From VRUE01 sp963816785 (GTDB lineage: Bacteria; Actinomycetota; Thermoleophilia; Solirubrobacterales; 70-9): a DNA stretch of 64,000 nucleotides. The position numbers and the translations under genes are program-made. The notes under the pieces were generated by a model that was not told the DNA's origin, ran no database searches, and saw only the letters and a program-made list of their open reading frames with translations. The stretch is taken from assembly GCA_963816785.1 (NCBI GenBank), contig CAWFLL010000004.1, forward strand, positions 1,612,001-1,676,000. The letters run 5' to 3'. Shown in pieces: positions 37,147 to 46,148 of the stretch; within the stretch, counting starts at the first letter, position 1, and each line of letters begins with the position of its first letter.

Positions 37147-39213
37147 TCATACCCCGAGCACAGCGACTGGCCCCGAGCCCCCGGGCTCGTATGGCCAGTC
37201 GCTCTGTGCCGGGGCGTAGGCCCGGAACTGGAAGCGGGCCCCGCGACTGTCGTCGTCGCTGAATCGGTACGCGTAGCGGAAGCGCCCGCGATGATCGGTC
37301 TTGATCGTCCGGAACTCCGTCCACGGGAGCCCGGGCAGGCGGAACTGGAGGGCCAGCGCCTTTCCCCCCGCCGGAACCTCCCCCTCCGCGGCGATCACCT
37401 CGCCGCTGAAGACGACCGGCCGACCCCCGACGCTGGCCTCGGTCGAGGAGACCCGCAGCCGGACCTCGCTGCGCACCCCGAGTCGCAGCGAGCCCGCCGC
37501 CGATCGGGTCAGCGTCCGGGTGCCGTCGAAGCTGGCGGAGATCTCGCGGCTCGGCCCCGCCGCGACGCGGATCGAGAACCGGCCATCCGGATCGGTCCCC
37601 GCGGTCGCGATCCGCTCGGTGCGGCCCGATCCATGACCGAGACGCTCGAGGATCTTCACCGGCGCCCCCTGCAGCGGCGTCCCCGACTCGGTGGCGAGCC
37701 GACCGCTGAGCAGGGTTCCGCGGCCGTACGGGACCAGGCGGCTCTCGGGCCTCCGCTCGAACCCTGTGACCGATTCACGCCGGCAGCTGCGCCCTCCGCG
37801 CCGGCGGCTGCAGTTGTGCCAGACGAGGCTGGCCCCACCGAAGCCGAAGCTGAGCTCCGTCGGTGTCTTCAGCGGGTTGGAGAGGACCATCTGCGTTCCG
37901 TCGGCGTGCTGCTGCGTCGTCGCCGTGTTCCCCGCAGCGTCGAATCCGGTCGCGCGGAACTCGTATCGACCCGACGGATAGGCCTCGGAGTCCCAGCGGG
38001 CCTGCAGGCCGCCCTGAATGGCCTCGGTGGGAAGCGGCTGGAACCTGTCGCCGGAGCCTGCCACGCGGACGCCGATCGATCCCCGGGCCGGGCTCGGCCC
38101 CGCCAGCGGGTCGACCACCAGCGCCCGGATCCGCTCGGGGTCGGCGGGGTCCTGTGAGCCGACGAAGGCGACATCGGGTGGGTCCCGGTCGATCCGCACC
38201 GTCGCGATCTCGGGCGGGAGGTTGCGAATCCCGTTGCGGGTCGCTCCGTCGTTGACGTTCCCCGCCGCGTCGCGGGCGTAGTGGGCGATCCGATGGACGC
38301 CGTCGCCGATCACCGCCGAGCGAGCGGAGTCCCCGCCGGATACGGTCGGGGTGCCGCCGTCGACCGAGATCGCGGTGAAGGCGCCTTCACCGCCTCCCAT
38401 CCCGGATCCCGTGTCGGTCGCAGTCGCCGTGACGGTCACGGCCCGGTTCGTCCATCCGCTCGGCACCCCGCTGAGCCGGGTCAGGGGGTCGGTCCTGTCC
38501 ACCCGCAGGACAGCGTTGCCCACCTCCGCCGACCTCATTCCCGATCCGGACACAGCCACCGCGTGGACGTAATTCGGCCCCTCGGGGAGTTCAGCGATCG
38601 CAAGAGAATCGTCCTCGACCCCACCGCGTAGGTCCGTTTCGGTGTCGCTGCAGCGGCTCGGTCCGGCGCACGGCTCGCCCTCGGGCGACCGATCGAGCGA
38701 GACCGCGTAGCCGCGGATGCCGGAGACCGGGAGCGCACCCTGCGGGTGCTCGATCTGGATCTGATGGGGAAAGTCGGAGCGCCCAATCCAGCCATCGGCC
38801 TGGCGTGGCCTGGCCGGGGGCGGCCGCGTGTCGTCGTAGCGCAGCGCGGCGGTGGCGCGAGCCCCGCCCCCGATCATGTCCTCGAGCCAGACCTCGGCGG
38901 TGTAGGCGCCGGGCGGGCCCGGGATGCGGAGGTTGGCGATCCGGTCCGCGGCCCAGCCGAGCCGCGCTTCGTGGATGGCCACGCCGGACCGATCGCGGAT
39001 CAGGTAGGCGGCCGTCACGATCGGCAGGCCGAAGCCGGTGTCCGGGTTGTGCCAGCTGAGGTGGAAGCGATTCTCGGAATGCCAGGTTTCCTCGCCGCCC
39101 TCGACCTTCAGGTCGATGGGCGCCTGGGGGCGCGCCCAGGCATCGCCGGCGGCGCCGGGACCGAGCAGCGCCAACGTGGACAAGAGGGCGATGACCGCGA
39201 CGCGGAAGGTCAT
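37147..39213 (-). CDS. Secreted multi-domain protein with Ig-like/bacterial surface repeats
   Basis: 688 residues with a signal peptide (VAVIALLSTLALLGPGAAGDAWA). The body holds beta-sandwich-type repeats: VDRTDPLTRLSGVPSGWTN and RVDRTDPPD-like junctions typical of bacterial Ig-like domains, ASGRYEFRATGFDAAGN near the middle, and two C-terminal modules with LLSGRLATESGTPLQGAPVKI and VFSGEVIAAEGEVPAGGKAL. From memory such modules are frequent on surface proteins of Solirubrobacterales. Its ATG overlaps the stop codon of the sigma-factor gene by 3 bases (ATGA), so the two are translationally coupled and this protein is probably a partner or target of that sigma system. Confidence 0.78.
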   Translation of the reverse strand: MTFRVAVIALLSTLALLGPGAAGDAWARPQAPIDLKVEGGEETWHSENRFHLSWHNPDTGFGLPIVTAAYLIRDRSGVAIHEARLGWAADRIANLRIPGPPGAYTAEVWLEDMIGGGARATAALRYDDTRPPPARPRQADGWIGRSDFPHQIQIEHPQGALPVSGIRGYAVSLDRSPEGEPCAGPSRCSDTETDLRGGVEDDSLAIAELPEGPNYVHAVAVSGSGMRSAEVGNAVLRVDRTDPLTRLSGVPSGWTNRAVTVTATATDTGSGMGGGEGAFTAISVDGGTPTVSGGDSARSAVIGDGVHRIAHYARDAAGNVNDGATRNGIRNLPPEIATVRIDRDPPDVAFVGSQDPADPERIRALVVDPLAGPSPARGSIGVRVAGSGDRFQPLPTEAIQGGLQARWDSEAYPSGRYEFRATGFDAAGNTATTQQHADGTQMVLSNPLKTPTELSFGFGGASLVWHNCSRRRGGRSCRRESVTGFERRPESRLVPYGRGTLLSGRLATESGTPLQGAPVKILERLGHGSGRTERIATAGTDPDGRFSIRVAAGPSREISASFDGTRTLTRSAAGSLRLGVRSEVRLRVSSTEASVGGRPVVFSGEVIAAEGEVPAGGKALALQFRLPGLPWTEFRTIKTDHRGRFRYAYRFSDDDSRGARFQFRAYAPAQSDWPYEPGGSGPVAVLGV

Positions 39214-40498
39214 GGCCCGAACTCCCCGGCGGCGTTACCGCTGCTCGGTGCAGACGATTGGCCGCTGCTGGGCGCTGGTGCCGGCGCCGGGGGCGGCGGT
39301 GTGTATTCGACCGCACCCGCCTCGGTTTCAGGAGCGGGCGGGGGCGGAGGCGTTGGCTCGGTGTGGGCTCCACCCGCTCGCGGGCCGGCGGGGGGTCCGG
39401 CGGCGGAGCCGGCTCAGGCGGAACCGGCTCGGTGTCGACCCCTTCGGGAGCAGCTTCCTCGAAGGTCACCTTCGAGACGCGCTCGATCGCCGGCGCCTTC
39501 GCCTCGGGCGCCGGGTCGAGCGGCGGCGGGGTGACTCCGGCGGCGACGCAGGCCGCCGCCCCCCCGGCCGCGCCGGCGCAGATCGTCAGCAGTTTCGCCA
39601 GGGCGGCCATTCCGGCCCCCCGCGTACCTCCCGCCGCCGCCACCTGGGAGACGGCCGAATCGTTTCCGCCGCCGCCGACCGGAAGCCGCGACTGGACGGC
39701 AGTGGCGAACTCCTGAAGCCTTTCCAGCGCGGTGCGCGAGCCGGGGAACACCGGCGCCAGAGCGGCCGCGGCGGCCGCGGTGGCCCGGTAGGCCCGCATC
39801 GTCGCTCGGCAGCCGGCGCATGCGCGGAGGTGCTCTCGGACCGCGTCGGCGTCCCTGGCGGCAGCTTCGCCGTCGCAGAAGGCGGACAGCAACGGCAGCA
39901 TCTCCGCGCAACGGCTCCCGTCTTCGCTGCGGGTCACCAGCTTCCGGAATCGCTCCCGGCCCTCCGCCAGGCAGCGATTGACTTTCGTCCGACTGAAGCC
40001 GGTGATCTTGCCGATCTCAGCGTAGGAATACCCCTCGGCGAGCAGGGTCAATGCCCGCAGCTCGGCCGGCTTCAGCGTTCGCAGGGCCTCGCGGCTGCGG
40101 GCGATCCGCTCGCCGCGCTCGGCCTGCACGTCCGGCCCGTCGCCGCTGGCCGGGATCATCGCCACCCAGTCCTCCCGACTTGAATCCTCGGCGGACTGCG
40201 GCACGCCTCCCAGCATTCGCTCCCGCTTGCGCCGAACCGCCAGCGCCTCATGCTTGATCACCGTGTGCGTCCAGCGGACCAGCTCGTTCACCCGGTCGTT
40301 GGGCGCTTTGGTCAGCAGGATCTCCAGAGACCGCTGGTAGGCGTCCTCCGCATCCTCGGCGCAGAGCGAGTAGCGGCGAGCGGTCCGGCGCAGGGAGGAG
40401 CCATGGTGCGCGATCAACTCCACCGCCGCGCGCTTGCGGGCAGCCGCGTCGTCGCCCGCCGCTGCCGGCGTCCGCATCGCAGTCGACTCCTCGTCCAT
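39210..40498 (-). CDS. ECF sigma factor with C-terminal zinc-finger and membrane segment, frameshifted near the 3' end
   Basis: ATG 40498 is preceded by GGGAGG. Residues about 28-95 are sigma region 2 (RRYSLCAEDAEDAYQRSLEIL), and about 135-190 are region 4 (LRTLKPAELRALTLLAEGYS, EIGKITGFSRTKVNRCL). Then comes an anti-sigma-type zinc finger, HLRACAGCRATM (His223, Cys227, Cys230), a hydrophobic segment at about 297-321 and a Pro-rich tail. Near 39360 the frame shifts by one base; the new frame continues the Pro-rich tail (PAPETEAGAVEYTPPPPAP) and stops at TGA 39210-39212, overlapping the next ATG. A sigma factor with its own membrane anti-sigma-like module implies that signal input and promoter recognition sit in one chain. 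Conditions of activation unknown. Confidence 0.78.
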
Positions 40499-40516
40499 CA
40501 AGGTCACACCTCCCGC

Positions 40517-40532
40517 TGCACCCCCCGGTGCA
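40517..40532. promoter_or_regulatory. Perfect small palindrome upstream of the sigma-factor gene
   Basis: TGCACC-CCCC-GGTGCA: 6-bp arms with a 4-base loop, 18 bases upstream of the sigma-factor ATG, inside the 188-base divergent spacer with the UXS-like gene. It could be an operator or a leader hairpin. No promoter elements were assigned with confidence. Confidence 0.3.
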
Positions 40533-40686
40533 CCGGGACGGCATCTCGTTCAAACGACCCAGATGCAAACGCGGAAACGCAGGTTTTCTCCCCCGGAAGG
40601 GAACGAATTCGCCACGAAAAAGCCGGAAATTGCAGGAATCAGATCCCCATGCCGGTCCGTCTGCTGCCCTGTAGCATCGCTTTGCG

Positions 40687-41634
40687 ATGAGCACCTGCGT
40701 CGTCACCGGCGGAGCCGGCTTCCTCGGCTCCCACCTCTGCGAGCACCTGCTGGGCCAGGGCCACAGCGTGATCTGCGTCGACAACCTCGAGACCGGCTCG
40801 CTGCAGAACATCGAGCACATCCGGGACCCGGCGTTCGATTTCCGCCACATCGACATCATCGAGCGGGTCGACATTCCCGAGGAGATCGACTTCGTCTACC
40901 ACCTCGCCTCGCCGGCGAGCCCGATCGACTACCTGCGGCTGCCGCTCCACACGCTCAAGGTCGGCTCGCACGGCACCCACCACATGCTCGGCGTCGCGAA
41001 GTGGAAGCGGGCCCGCTTCCTCCTCGCATCGACCAGCGAGGTCTACGGCGACCCGCAGGTCCATCCCCAGACCGAGGACTACTGGGGTCACGTCAACCCG
41101 ATCGGCCCGCGCGGCGTCTACGACGAGGCCAAGCGCTACGCCGAGGCGCTGACGATGGCCTACCACCGCCAGCAGGGGGTCGACACCTCGATCGTCCGCA
41201 TCTTCAACACCTACGGCCCGCGGATGCGGGCCAAGGACGGCAGGGCGGTCCCGACCTTCCTCCGCCAGGCGCTCCAGGACCAGCCGCTGACCGTGTTCGG
41301 TGAGGGCGCCCAGACCCGCAGCTTCTGCTACGTCGACGACCTGATCCGCGGCATCGTCGCGCTGGCCGAGTCCGACGCCCACCAGCCGGTCAACGTCGGC
41401 AACCCGGACGAGTTCACCCTGCTCGAGCTGGCGAAGACGGTGATCGAGGTCACCGAGTCCCGCTCGGAGATCGTCTTCGAGACCCTTCCCACCGACGATC
41501 CCCAGCAGCGTCGCCCGGACATCACCCGCGCCCGCGACCTGCTGGGCTGGGAGCCGGAGGTCGCACTCGAGGATGGCCTGCGCCGGACGATCGAGCAGTC
41601 CGGCATCGAGCGCCTTGTCGGCGCCACCGACTGA
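40687..41634 (+). CDS. UDP-glucuronate decarboxylase-like NAD-dependent epimerase/dehydratase
   Basis: 315 residues. Extended SDR with VTGGAGFLGSHLCEHLL, DNLETGS, YHLASPASPIDYLRLP, the catalytic STSEVYGDP with YDEAKRYAEAL, FNTYGPRM and RSFCYVDDLI. SPASPIDY and GVYDEAKR are the hallmarks of UDP-glucuronate decarboxylase (UDP-xylose synthase), distinguishing it from GalE and RmlB. It would supply UDP-xylose for surface polysaccharide. No other sugar genes are adjacent. Confidence 0.85.
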   Translation: MSTCVVTGGAGFLGSHLCEHLLGQGHSVICVDNLETGSLQNIEHIRDPAFDFRHIDIIERVDIPEEIDFVYHLASPASPIDYLRLPLHTLKVGSHGTHHMLGVAKWKRARFLLASTSEVYGDPQVHPQTEDYWGHVNPIGPRGVYDEAKRYAEALTMAYHRQQGVDTSIVRIFNTYGPRMRAKDGRAVPTFLRQALQDQPLTVFGEGAQTRSFCYVDDLIRGIVALAESDAHQPVNVGNPDEFTLLELAKTVIEVTESRSEIVFETLPTDDPQQRRPDITRARDLLGWEPEVALEDGLRRTIEQSGIERLVGATD

Positions 41635-41639
41635 GCTCC

Positions 41640-42241
41640 CGCCGGGTTGCGATCCGCTTGAGGCCGGTGATCGCGAAATTGCCGAGCGAGTTCGCCGGCG
41701 GTGAACACGACAGCCTTTGCCCTGCGGTTGGGCGAAGGTCTCGTTGAGCGCGATGGCGAGGAAGGGGTTGAGCGTCGCGCGTCACGTTCGCTAGGACGGT
41801 GATCGTGCCGCTGCTCGGGTAGGAGGCCCTCGTCGCGGTCCGGCGTCGAGCGCTGACGATCGAGGGTGATCCCGCTGGGCGCAGCTGTCCGCCTGCCGCC
41901 GAGGATGCTGACGCTGATCGTCGGCTTCCGGAGATCGTGTTCGATGCGAGGTCGCGCAGCGCCGACCGCCCGACCAGCCCGGAACCGGTCGTCGATTCGT
42001 GGCTGGTTGCTCCGCGGGCCGACGAGGCGGAGGCGCCGTTGCCGAGGTGACGCTACCGGGTCGACGCCGGTGACGGCCGGGCGAGTTTCGAAGCCGCCGA
42101 GGAGCGGCTGAAGACCGAGCGTCACTTCGGTCAGTCGGCGCTGCGGAGGGTGAGGCCGACAGCGACGGGCGCGGCGGCCAGGAGGACCAGAAGCACGGCC
42201 GTGATCGCGGCCCCGAGCGATCCTGTTCGTCTGCCGATCAT
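41640..42241 (-). pseudogene. Gene-poor 690-base stretch with a probable decayed or error-ridden gene for a secreted protein
   Basis: Between the UXS-like gene and methylmalonyl-CoA mutase no intact gene was found. On the minus strand ATG 42241 starts a 36-residue open frame, MIGRRTGSLGAAITAVLLVL and onward, that looks like a signal peptide and stops at 42131. Further downstream coding-looking phrases appear in different frames (LGLQPLLGGFETRPAVTGVD, SSGTITVLANVT, LNPFLAIALNETFAQPQGK, NFAITGLKRIATRREL). This fits a secreted-protein gene with several indels; whether these are real decay or sequence errors is open. The stretch 42242-42324 holds only the leader of the mutase gene. Confidence 0.35.
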
Positions 42242-42324
42242 CTTTTGGTCAGGACCCGACTCCGGGGCATAGTTGCGGCCGCCGGGATCCCGCCCGGGGT
42301 GCGAGCCGCAATATCCTCCCCGGT

Positions 42325-43972
42325 ATGTCCAGCGACAGCGACAGGGCCCGCGCCGCCGAGACCCACCGCACGATCGCCCCGATCGTCGGACCCGACGACG
42401 AGCGGGTCTTCACCGACTCCGGGATCGAGATCGAGCGCCTCTACACCGAGGACGACGTCGCCCCCGGCCTCGAAGAGCGCCTCGGCAGGCCCGGCGAGCC
42501 GCCCTTCACCCGCGGAATCCACGAGGGCATGTATCGCGATCGGCTCTGGACGATGCGCCAGTACGCGGGCTTCGCGACGCCCGAAGACACCAACGAGCGC
42601 TACCGCTACCTGATCGAGCACGGCTCGACCGGGCTCTCGATGGCCTTCGACCTGCCGACCCAGCTCGGCCGGGACTCCGACGACCCGCTCTGCCGTGGCG
42701 AGGTCGGGCGGACCGGGGTCCCGATCGACACGATCGAGGACATGCGGATCTGCTTCGAGGAGATCCCGCTCGACAAGGTCTCGACCTCGATGACGATCAA
42801 CGCCCCGGCGGCGATCCTGCTGCTCCTCTACGAGCTTGTCGGCGAGGAGCAGGGCGTCCCCTCCGAGAAGCTGCGCGGCACGGTCCAGAACGACGTCCTC
42901 AAGGAGTACATGGCGCGCGGCAACTACATCTACCCGCCAGAGCCGACGATGCGGCTGACCACCGACATCTTCGAGTACTGCCGCGAGAACGTGCCGAAAT
43001 GGAACACGATCTCGATCTCCGGCTACCACATCCGCGAGAAGGGCTGCTCGGCCGTGCAGGAGGTCGCCTTCACCCTCTCCAACGCGATCGCCTACGTCGA
43101 GGCGGCGCTCGAGCGGGGCCTCGCGATCGACGAGTTCGCCCCTCGCCTCGCCTTCTTCTTCAACGGCCACAACAACGTCTTCCAGGAGGTCGCCAAGTTC
43201 CGCGCGGTGCGGCGGATGTGGGCGGAGATCGTCGCCGAGCGGTTCGGGGCCGAGGACCCGAACTCGATGAAGATTCGCTTCCACACCCAGACCGGCGGTG
43301 TCACCCTGCAGGCCCAGCAGCCCGAGGTCAACATCATCCGCGTCGCCCTGCAGGGATTCGCGGCGGTCTGCGGCGGCACCCAGAGCCTCCACACCAACGG
43401 CTTCGACGAGGCGCTGGCGCTGCCGACCGAGCGCTCGGCGCGGATCGCGCTGCGGACCCAGCAGGTCCTCGCCCACGAGTCGGGCGCGGCCGACACCGTC
43501 GACCCCTTCGCCGGCTCCTATTTCGTCGAGTCGCTGACCGACGAGATCGAGCTCCGCGCCCGTGAGCTGATGGACAAGGTCGAAGAGCTCGGCGGCTCGG
43601 TCGAGGCGCTCGAGTTCATGCAGCGCGAGATCGAGGAGTCGGCTCACTCCTACCACGAGCGCTACAAGAGCGGCCAGGACATCATCGTCGGCGTCAACAA
43701 ATACGTCACCGACCAGGTCGACGACGTCGACATCCTCCGCGTCGACCCCGAGTCCGAGCAGCGCCAGCTGACCCGCCTAGAGGCGTTCAAGGCCTCGCGC
43801 GACAGTGTCCGCGGTCGATCAGAAGCTCGAGGCGCTCCGCGACGTCGCCCGCGGCGACGGCAACCTCCTGCACCCGATCCGCGCCGCGCTCGCCGCCGGC
43901 GCCTCGATCGGCGAGGTCTGCGGTGCGATGCGCGACGTCTTCGGCGAATACAGGGGCGGCGCCTTCTTCTAG
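42325..43972 (+). CDS. Methylmalonyl-CoA mutase, catalytic subunit without B12 domain, frameshifted near the 3' end
   Basis: About 549 residues once the break is bridged. The (beta/alpha)8 barrel of the mutase shows FTRGIHEGMYRDRLWTMRQY, STGLSMAFDLPTQLG, STSMTINAPAAI, GYHIREKG, IRFHTQTGGVTLQAQQPEVN, CGGTQSLHTNGFDEALALP and VDPFAGSYFVE. The frame breaks at CC 43809-43810; one C fewer continues as AVDQKLEALRDVARGD, IGEVCGAMRDVFGEY and stops at TAG 43970-43972. It is the split type, where the cobalamin-binding subunit is a separate protein that is not in this window. It isomerises methylmalonyl-CoA to succinyl-CoA and belongs to the same pathway as mce and pccB. Confidence 0.9.
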
Positions 43973-43982
43973 GCGGGAACGA

Positions 43983-44032
43983 GCGCGTATCCGACATCGA
44001 CCCCACCCGGCTGTGGTCAATTTCCGATGCGC
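43983..44032. repeat. Imperfect palindrome A, at the 3' end of the DUF559 gene
   Basis: Left half GCGCGTATCCGACATCGACC (on to 44006), right half GTGGTCAATTTCCGATGCGC (44013-44032). Together they form an imperfect hairpin of about 50 bases. It is a diverged direct copy of the palindrome at 44914-44964 and begins 10 bases after the mutase stop. It contains the stop codon of the DUF559 gene and may serve as terminator. Confidence 0.7.
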
Positions 44033-44937
44033 TTGCGCAGCATGGCCACAGCCCGGGCGAGTGCATCGGCAACGCGGTCGGGATCGTGCTTGATCTCGTA
44101 ATGAGCGAAGCGAAGCGGCGTCATCCCAGCGATGACGTGGGCGCGGTCGCGTTGGGCATCCCGTGCCTGGGTGGATGGCGTGCGGTGGTAACGAAGTCCG
44201 TCGGTCTCGACGACCAGTCCCAACTCCGGCCAGAAGAAGTCGACCTCGAAGCCATTGACGAGCTGTTTTGAGAGAGGGAGGGGGAGGCCGGCCCTCGCGG
44301 CGATCGGTCGGAATAGAATCTCGAGGTCGGAGTCGGAGAGACGAAAGGTGTGTTTGTCGAGCAGGCTACGGAGGGGACGCACTCCCGGCTCGCCCTCGTG
44401 GCAGTCGAGCGCCGCTCGGAGGCTCTCGGGATCGATGAGGCCTCCCTTGTCCGCCTCGTTGATCGCCCGCTCGAGGCCACGCGCTTCGAGCTCGGTCGCA
44501 AGATCGACGAGCGTTCGCGCCACGCCGGTCACCGGGATGCCGTCCCTTGAAGTGAGGTCAGTCGCCGCGAGCGTCGGGCGCCCGCGGATGCGAAGGCCCG
44601 GCCTCCGGAGTTCGCAGCGGCGCCTGACGCTGACGTCGACCGTTTCACTGCGCTCGGTTCCGATTCGCCAGAGCGCCGCCGCGCTGCGGTGGCTCAGCGC
44701 CGCTCCGTCCCCACAGGCAAGCACCGCGGCCATCCAGCGGCGTTTCGCCGTCAGGCCTGGCCACCCGACCGCGTAGACGCCATGCATCACGAGGTGCAGG
44801 CGTCCCCGCTCAAGCCTGTGCTCGATCGACCGAGCCCCGAAGCCGAGCGCGAGCAGCTGTCGCCGCGCGACGATCCCGTGCTGCCTTTCGGCCAGTGCCC
44901 ACGCCTTCGACGAGCGCGTATCCGAGGTCGACCCCAC
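44017..44937 (-). CDS. AbiEi-type N-terminal wHTH plus DUF559 endonuclease-fold protein
   Basis: 306 residues from GTG 44937. The N-terminal region (LAERQHGIVARRQLLALGFG, HRLERGRLHLVMHGVYAVG) is the winged-helix AbiEi_4-like domain; HRSAAALWRI and RDGIPVTGVARTLVDLA follow. The C-terminal DUF559 region has the Vsr/PD-(D/E)XK-like core NGFEVDFFWPELGLVVETDG and RDAQRDRAHVIAGMTPLRF. Such solo genes are frequent in actinobacteria; toxin-antitoxin annotation by homology is often over-interpreted. Both the start and the stop codon lie inside copies of one palindromic repeat, so the gene looks like a self-contained cassette. Confidence 0.82.
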   Translation of the reverse strand: MGSTSDTRSSKAWALAERQHGIVARRQLLALGFGARSIEHRLERGRLHLVMHGVYAVGWPGLTAKRRWMAAVLACGDGAALSHRSAAALWRIGTERSETVDVSVRRRCELRRPGLRIRGRPTLAATDLTSRDGIPVTGVARTLVDLATELEARGLERAINEADKGGLIDPESLRAALDCHEGEPGVRPLRSLLDKHTFRLSDSDLEILFRPIAARAGLPLPLSKQLVNGFEVDFFWPELGLVVETDGLRYHRTPSTQARDAQRDRAHVIAGMTPLRFAHYEIKHDPDRVADALARAVAMLRKRIGN

Positions 44938-44964
44938 TCTGCTGTGGTCAATGTCGGATACGCG
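44914..44964. repeat. Imperfect palindrome B, at the 5' end of the DUF559 gene
   Basis: The outer arms CGCGTATCCGA and TCGGATACGCG are a perfect 11-bp inverted repeat; inner parts GACCCCAC and GTGGTC pair imperfectly. It shares GAGCGCGTATCCGA, TCGACCCCAC and GCTGTGGTCAAT in the same order with palindrome A. The GTG start codon of the DUF559 gene lies inside it. Confidence 0.75.
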
Positions 44965-45042
44965 TGGATTCTCCCCCTGAATGGCCTCGCCCAGGAACTC
45001 GGATCGGGCAGGAATGGCCGCGCCACGGTTGAACCGGGACCC

Positions 45043-45258
45043 ATGCTTGAAGTCTCGAGGACCCTGGTGAAGTCCGAACCGGAGCTGGCCGAGCTGATCG
45101 ACGCCGTCGAAGGGGTGGAGGTGACGATGGCCGAGAAGGGCTTCGGGACGCGGGTCGAGGTCCGCGCCGACGAGGCATCCGGCCTTGTCATCGCCGACCT
45201 CGAGCGGATTCTCGACCGGCTAGCCGAGCCGCAGAAGCAACCCTTCGACAGCGCCTGA
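45043..45258 (+). CDS. Small protein of unknown function
   Basis: 71 residues from ATG 45043: LEVSRTLVKSEPELAELIDA, then a beta-rich middle (VEVTMAEKGFGTRVEVRADE) and a C-terminal helix (LVIADLERILDRLAEPQK). LEVSRTLVKS resembles the start of SRPBCC-type (START-like) proteins of actinobacteria, so it may be a shortened relative; this is weak. It lies directly downstream of palindrome B. Confidence 0.5.
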   Translation: MLEVSRTLVKSEPELAELIDAVEGVEVTMAEKGFGTRVEVRADEASGLVIADLERILDRLAEPQKQPFDSA

Positions 45259-45284
45259 GTGTTGTCGGAGGACAAGACGAAATC

Positions 45285-45300
45285 GGGGCCTGAGGGCCCC
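45285..45300 (+). terminator. Small hairpin before the decapeptide-repeat gene
   Basis: GGGGCC-TGAG-GGCCCC, 6-bp stem with 4-base loop, directly before the ribosome site GGAAGGAG (45300-45307) of the next gene. It could terminate the small upstream gene or shield the ribosome site. Confidence 0.35.
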
Positions 45301-45317
45301 GGAAGGAGCGTGCAGAC

Positions 45318-46043
45318 GTGAACCACTTGAAGAGGCACCTGTCCGTCGCCAACGTGCTCTCCGCCATGGCGCTTTTCATGGCGCTCGGCGGGGTCACCTA
45401 CGCGGCGACCGCGGCCAAGAACTCGGTCAAGGCGAAGAGCATCGCCAAGCAGGCGGTGACGACGGCCAAACTGAAGAACGGCGCGGTGACGTCGCCGAAA
45501 CTCGCCAACGGCGCGGTGATCTCCTCCAAGATCGGCGCTTCGGCGGTGGGAGGCACCCAGATCGCCGACGGCTCGGTGCGCGCCGTCGAGCTCGGCGGCG
45601 GCGTGGTCACCACGGCGAAGCTGCAGAACGGGGCGGTGACCGACGCCAAGCTCGCAAACAACTCGGTGACCTCCAACAAGCTCAACGCCGATGCGGTGAC
45701 CACCGGCAAGATCGGCAACGAAGCGGTGACCGGGGCGAAGCTTTCCGCCTCGATCCTGGGCCAGCTCGTGAAGAACGTCGCCTACGTAACGGCCCAGACC
45801 GTTGCCAACACAACCGAAAATCCGAAGTTCGTCACAGCCAAATGCCCGACCGGGAAGGTGGTGATCGGTGGCGGCGCCCGCGTCACCGGGGCCGAAGTCT
45901 CCAAAGTCGCGGTCACCGAATCCTTCGCGACCTCCCCCGACACGGACGGCAAACGAACCGGCTGGAGTGCAGTCGCGTTCGAAATGGCGGCCGAGCCGAA
46001 AGCCTGGGGGGTCGAGGCCTTTGCGGTCTGCGCTGAACTGTAG
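45318..46043 (+). CDS. Secreted decapeptide-repeat protein
   Basis: 241 residues from GTG 45318, preceded by a strong AAGGAG. N-terminal signal or anchor (LSVANVLSAMALFMALGGVTYA). Residues 35-144 consist of eleven 10-residue units with the pattern x-A/S-V-T-x-x-K-L-x-N, for example GAVTSPKLAN and GAVTDAKLAN, which probably form a regular beta-solenoid. The last 90 residues form a globular domain with two Cys (TAKCPTGKVVIGGGARVTG, AVCAEL). Such proteins are common in Thermoleophilia (from memory); the function is unknown and surface exposure is likely. Confidence 0.8.
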   Translation: MNHLKRHLSVANVLSAMALFMALGGVTYAATAAKNSVKAKSIAKQAVTTAKLKNGAVTSPKLANGAVISSKIGASAVGGTQIADGSVRAVELGGGVVTTAKLQNGAVTDAKLANNSVTSNKLNADAVTTGKIGNEAVTGAKLSASILGQLVKNVAYVTAQTVANTTENPKFVTAKCPTGKVVIGGGARVTGAEVSKVAVTESFATSPDTDGKRTGWSAVAFEMAAEPKAWGVEAFAVCAEL

Positions 46044-46069
46044 GCGCGCGGCGCTCGATCGGTAGCTCG

Positions 46070-46095
46070 AAGGGCCCGCTTCGGCGGGCCCTTCG
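46070..46095 (+). terminator. Strong hairpin terminator with TTCG loop
   Basis: GAAGGGCCCGC-TTCG-GCGGGCCCTTC: a perfect 11-bp stem closed by a stable TTCG tetraloop, 27 bases after the decapeptide-repeat gene and before pccB. Confidence 0.8.
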
Positions 46096-46148
46096 CCGTC
46101 TCGGGGCACCGGGGGATGCGCCCGAAATAGACTCCCGCACCTTCGACG

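Noticed and set aside
44017..44937. Abortive-infection toxin-antitoxin pair
   Set aside because: No AbiEii-type toxin gene is adjacent; the protein is of the common solo AbiEi/DUF559 type.
45318..46043. CRISPR-like periodicity in the decapeptide-repeat gene
   Set aside because: The 30-base period is codon-based, the repeats are imperfect and there are no unique spacers; no CRISPR array or cas gene was seen in the window.
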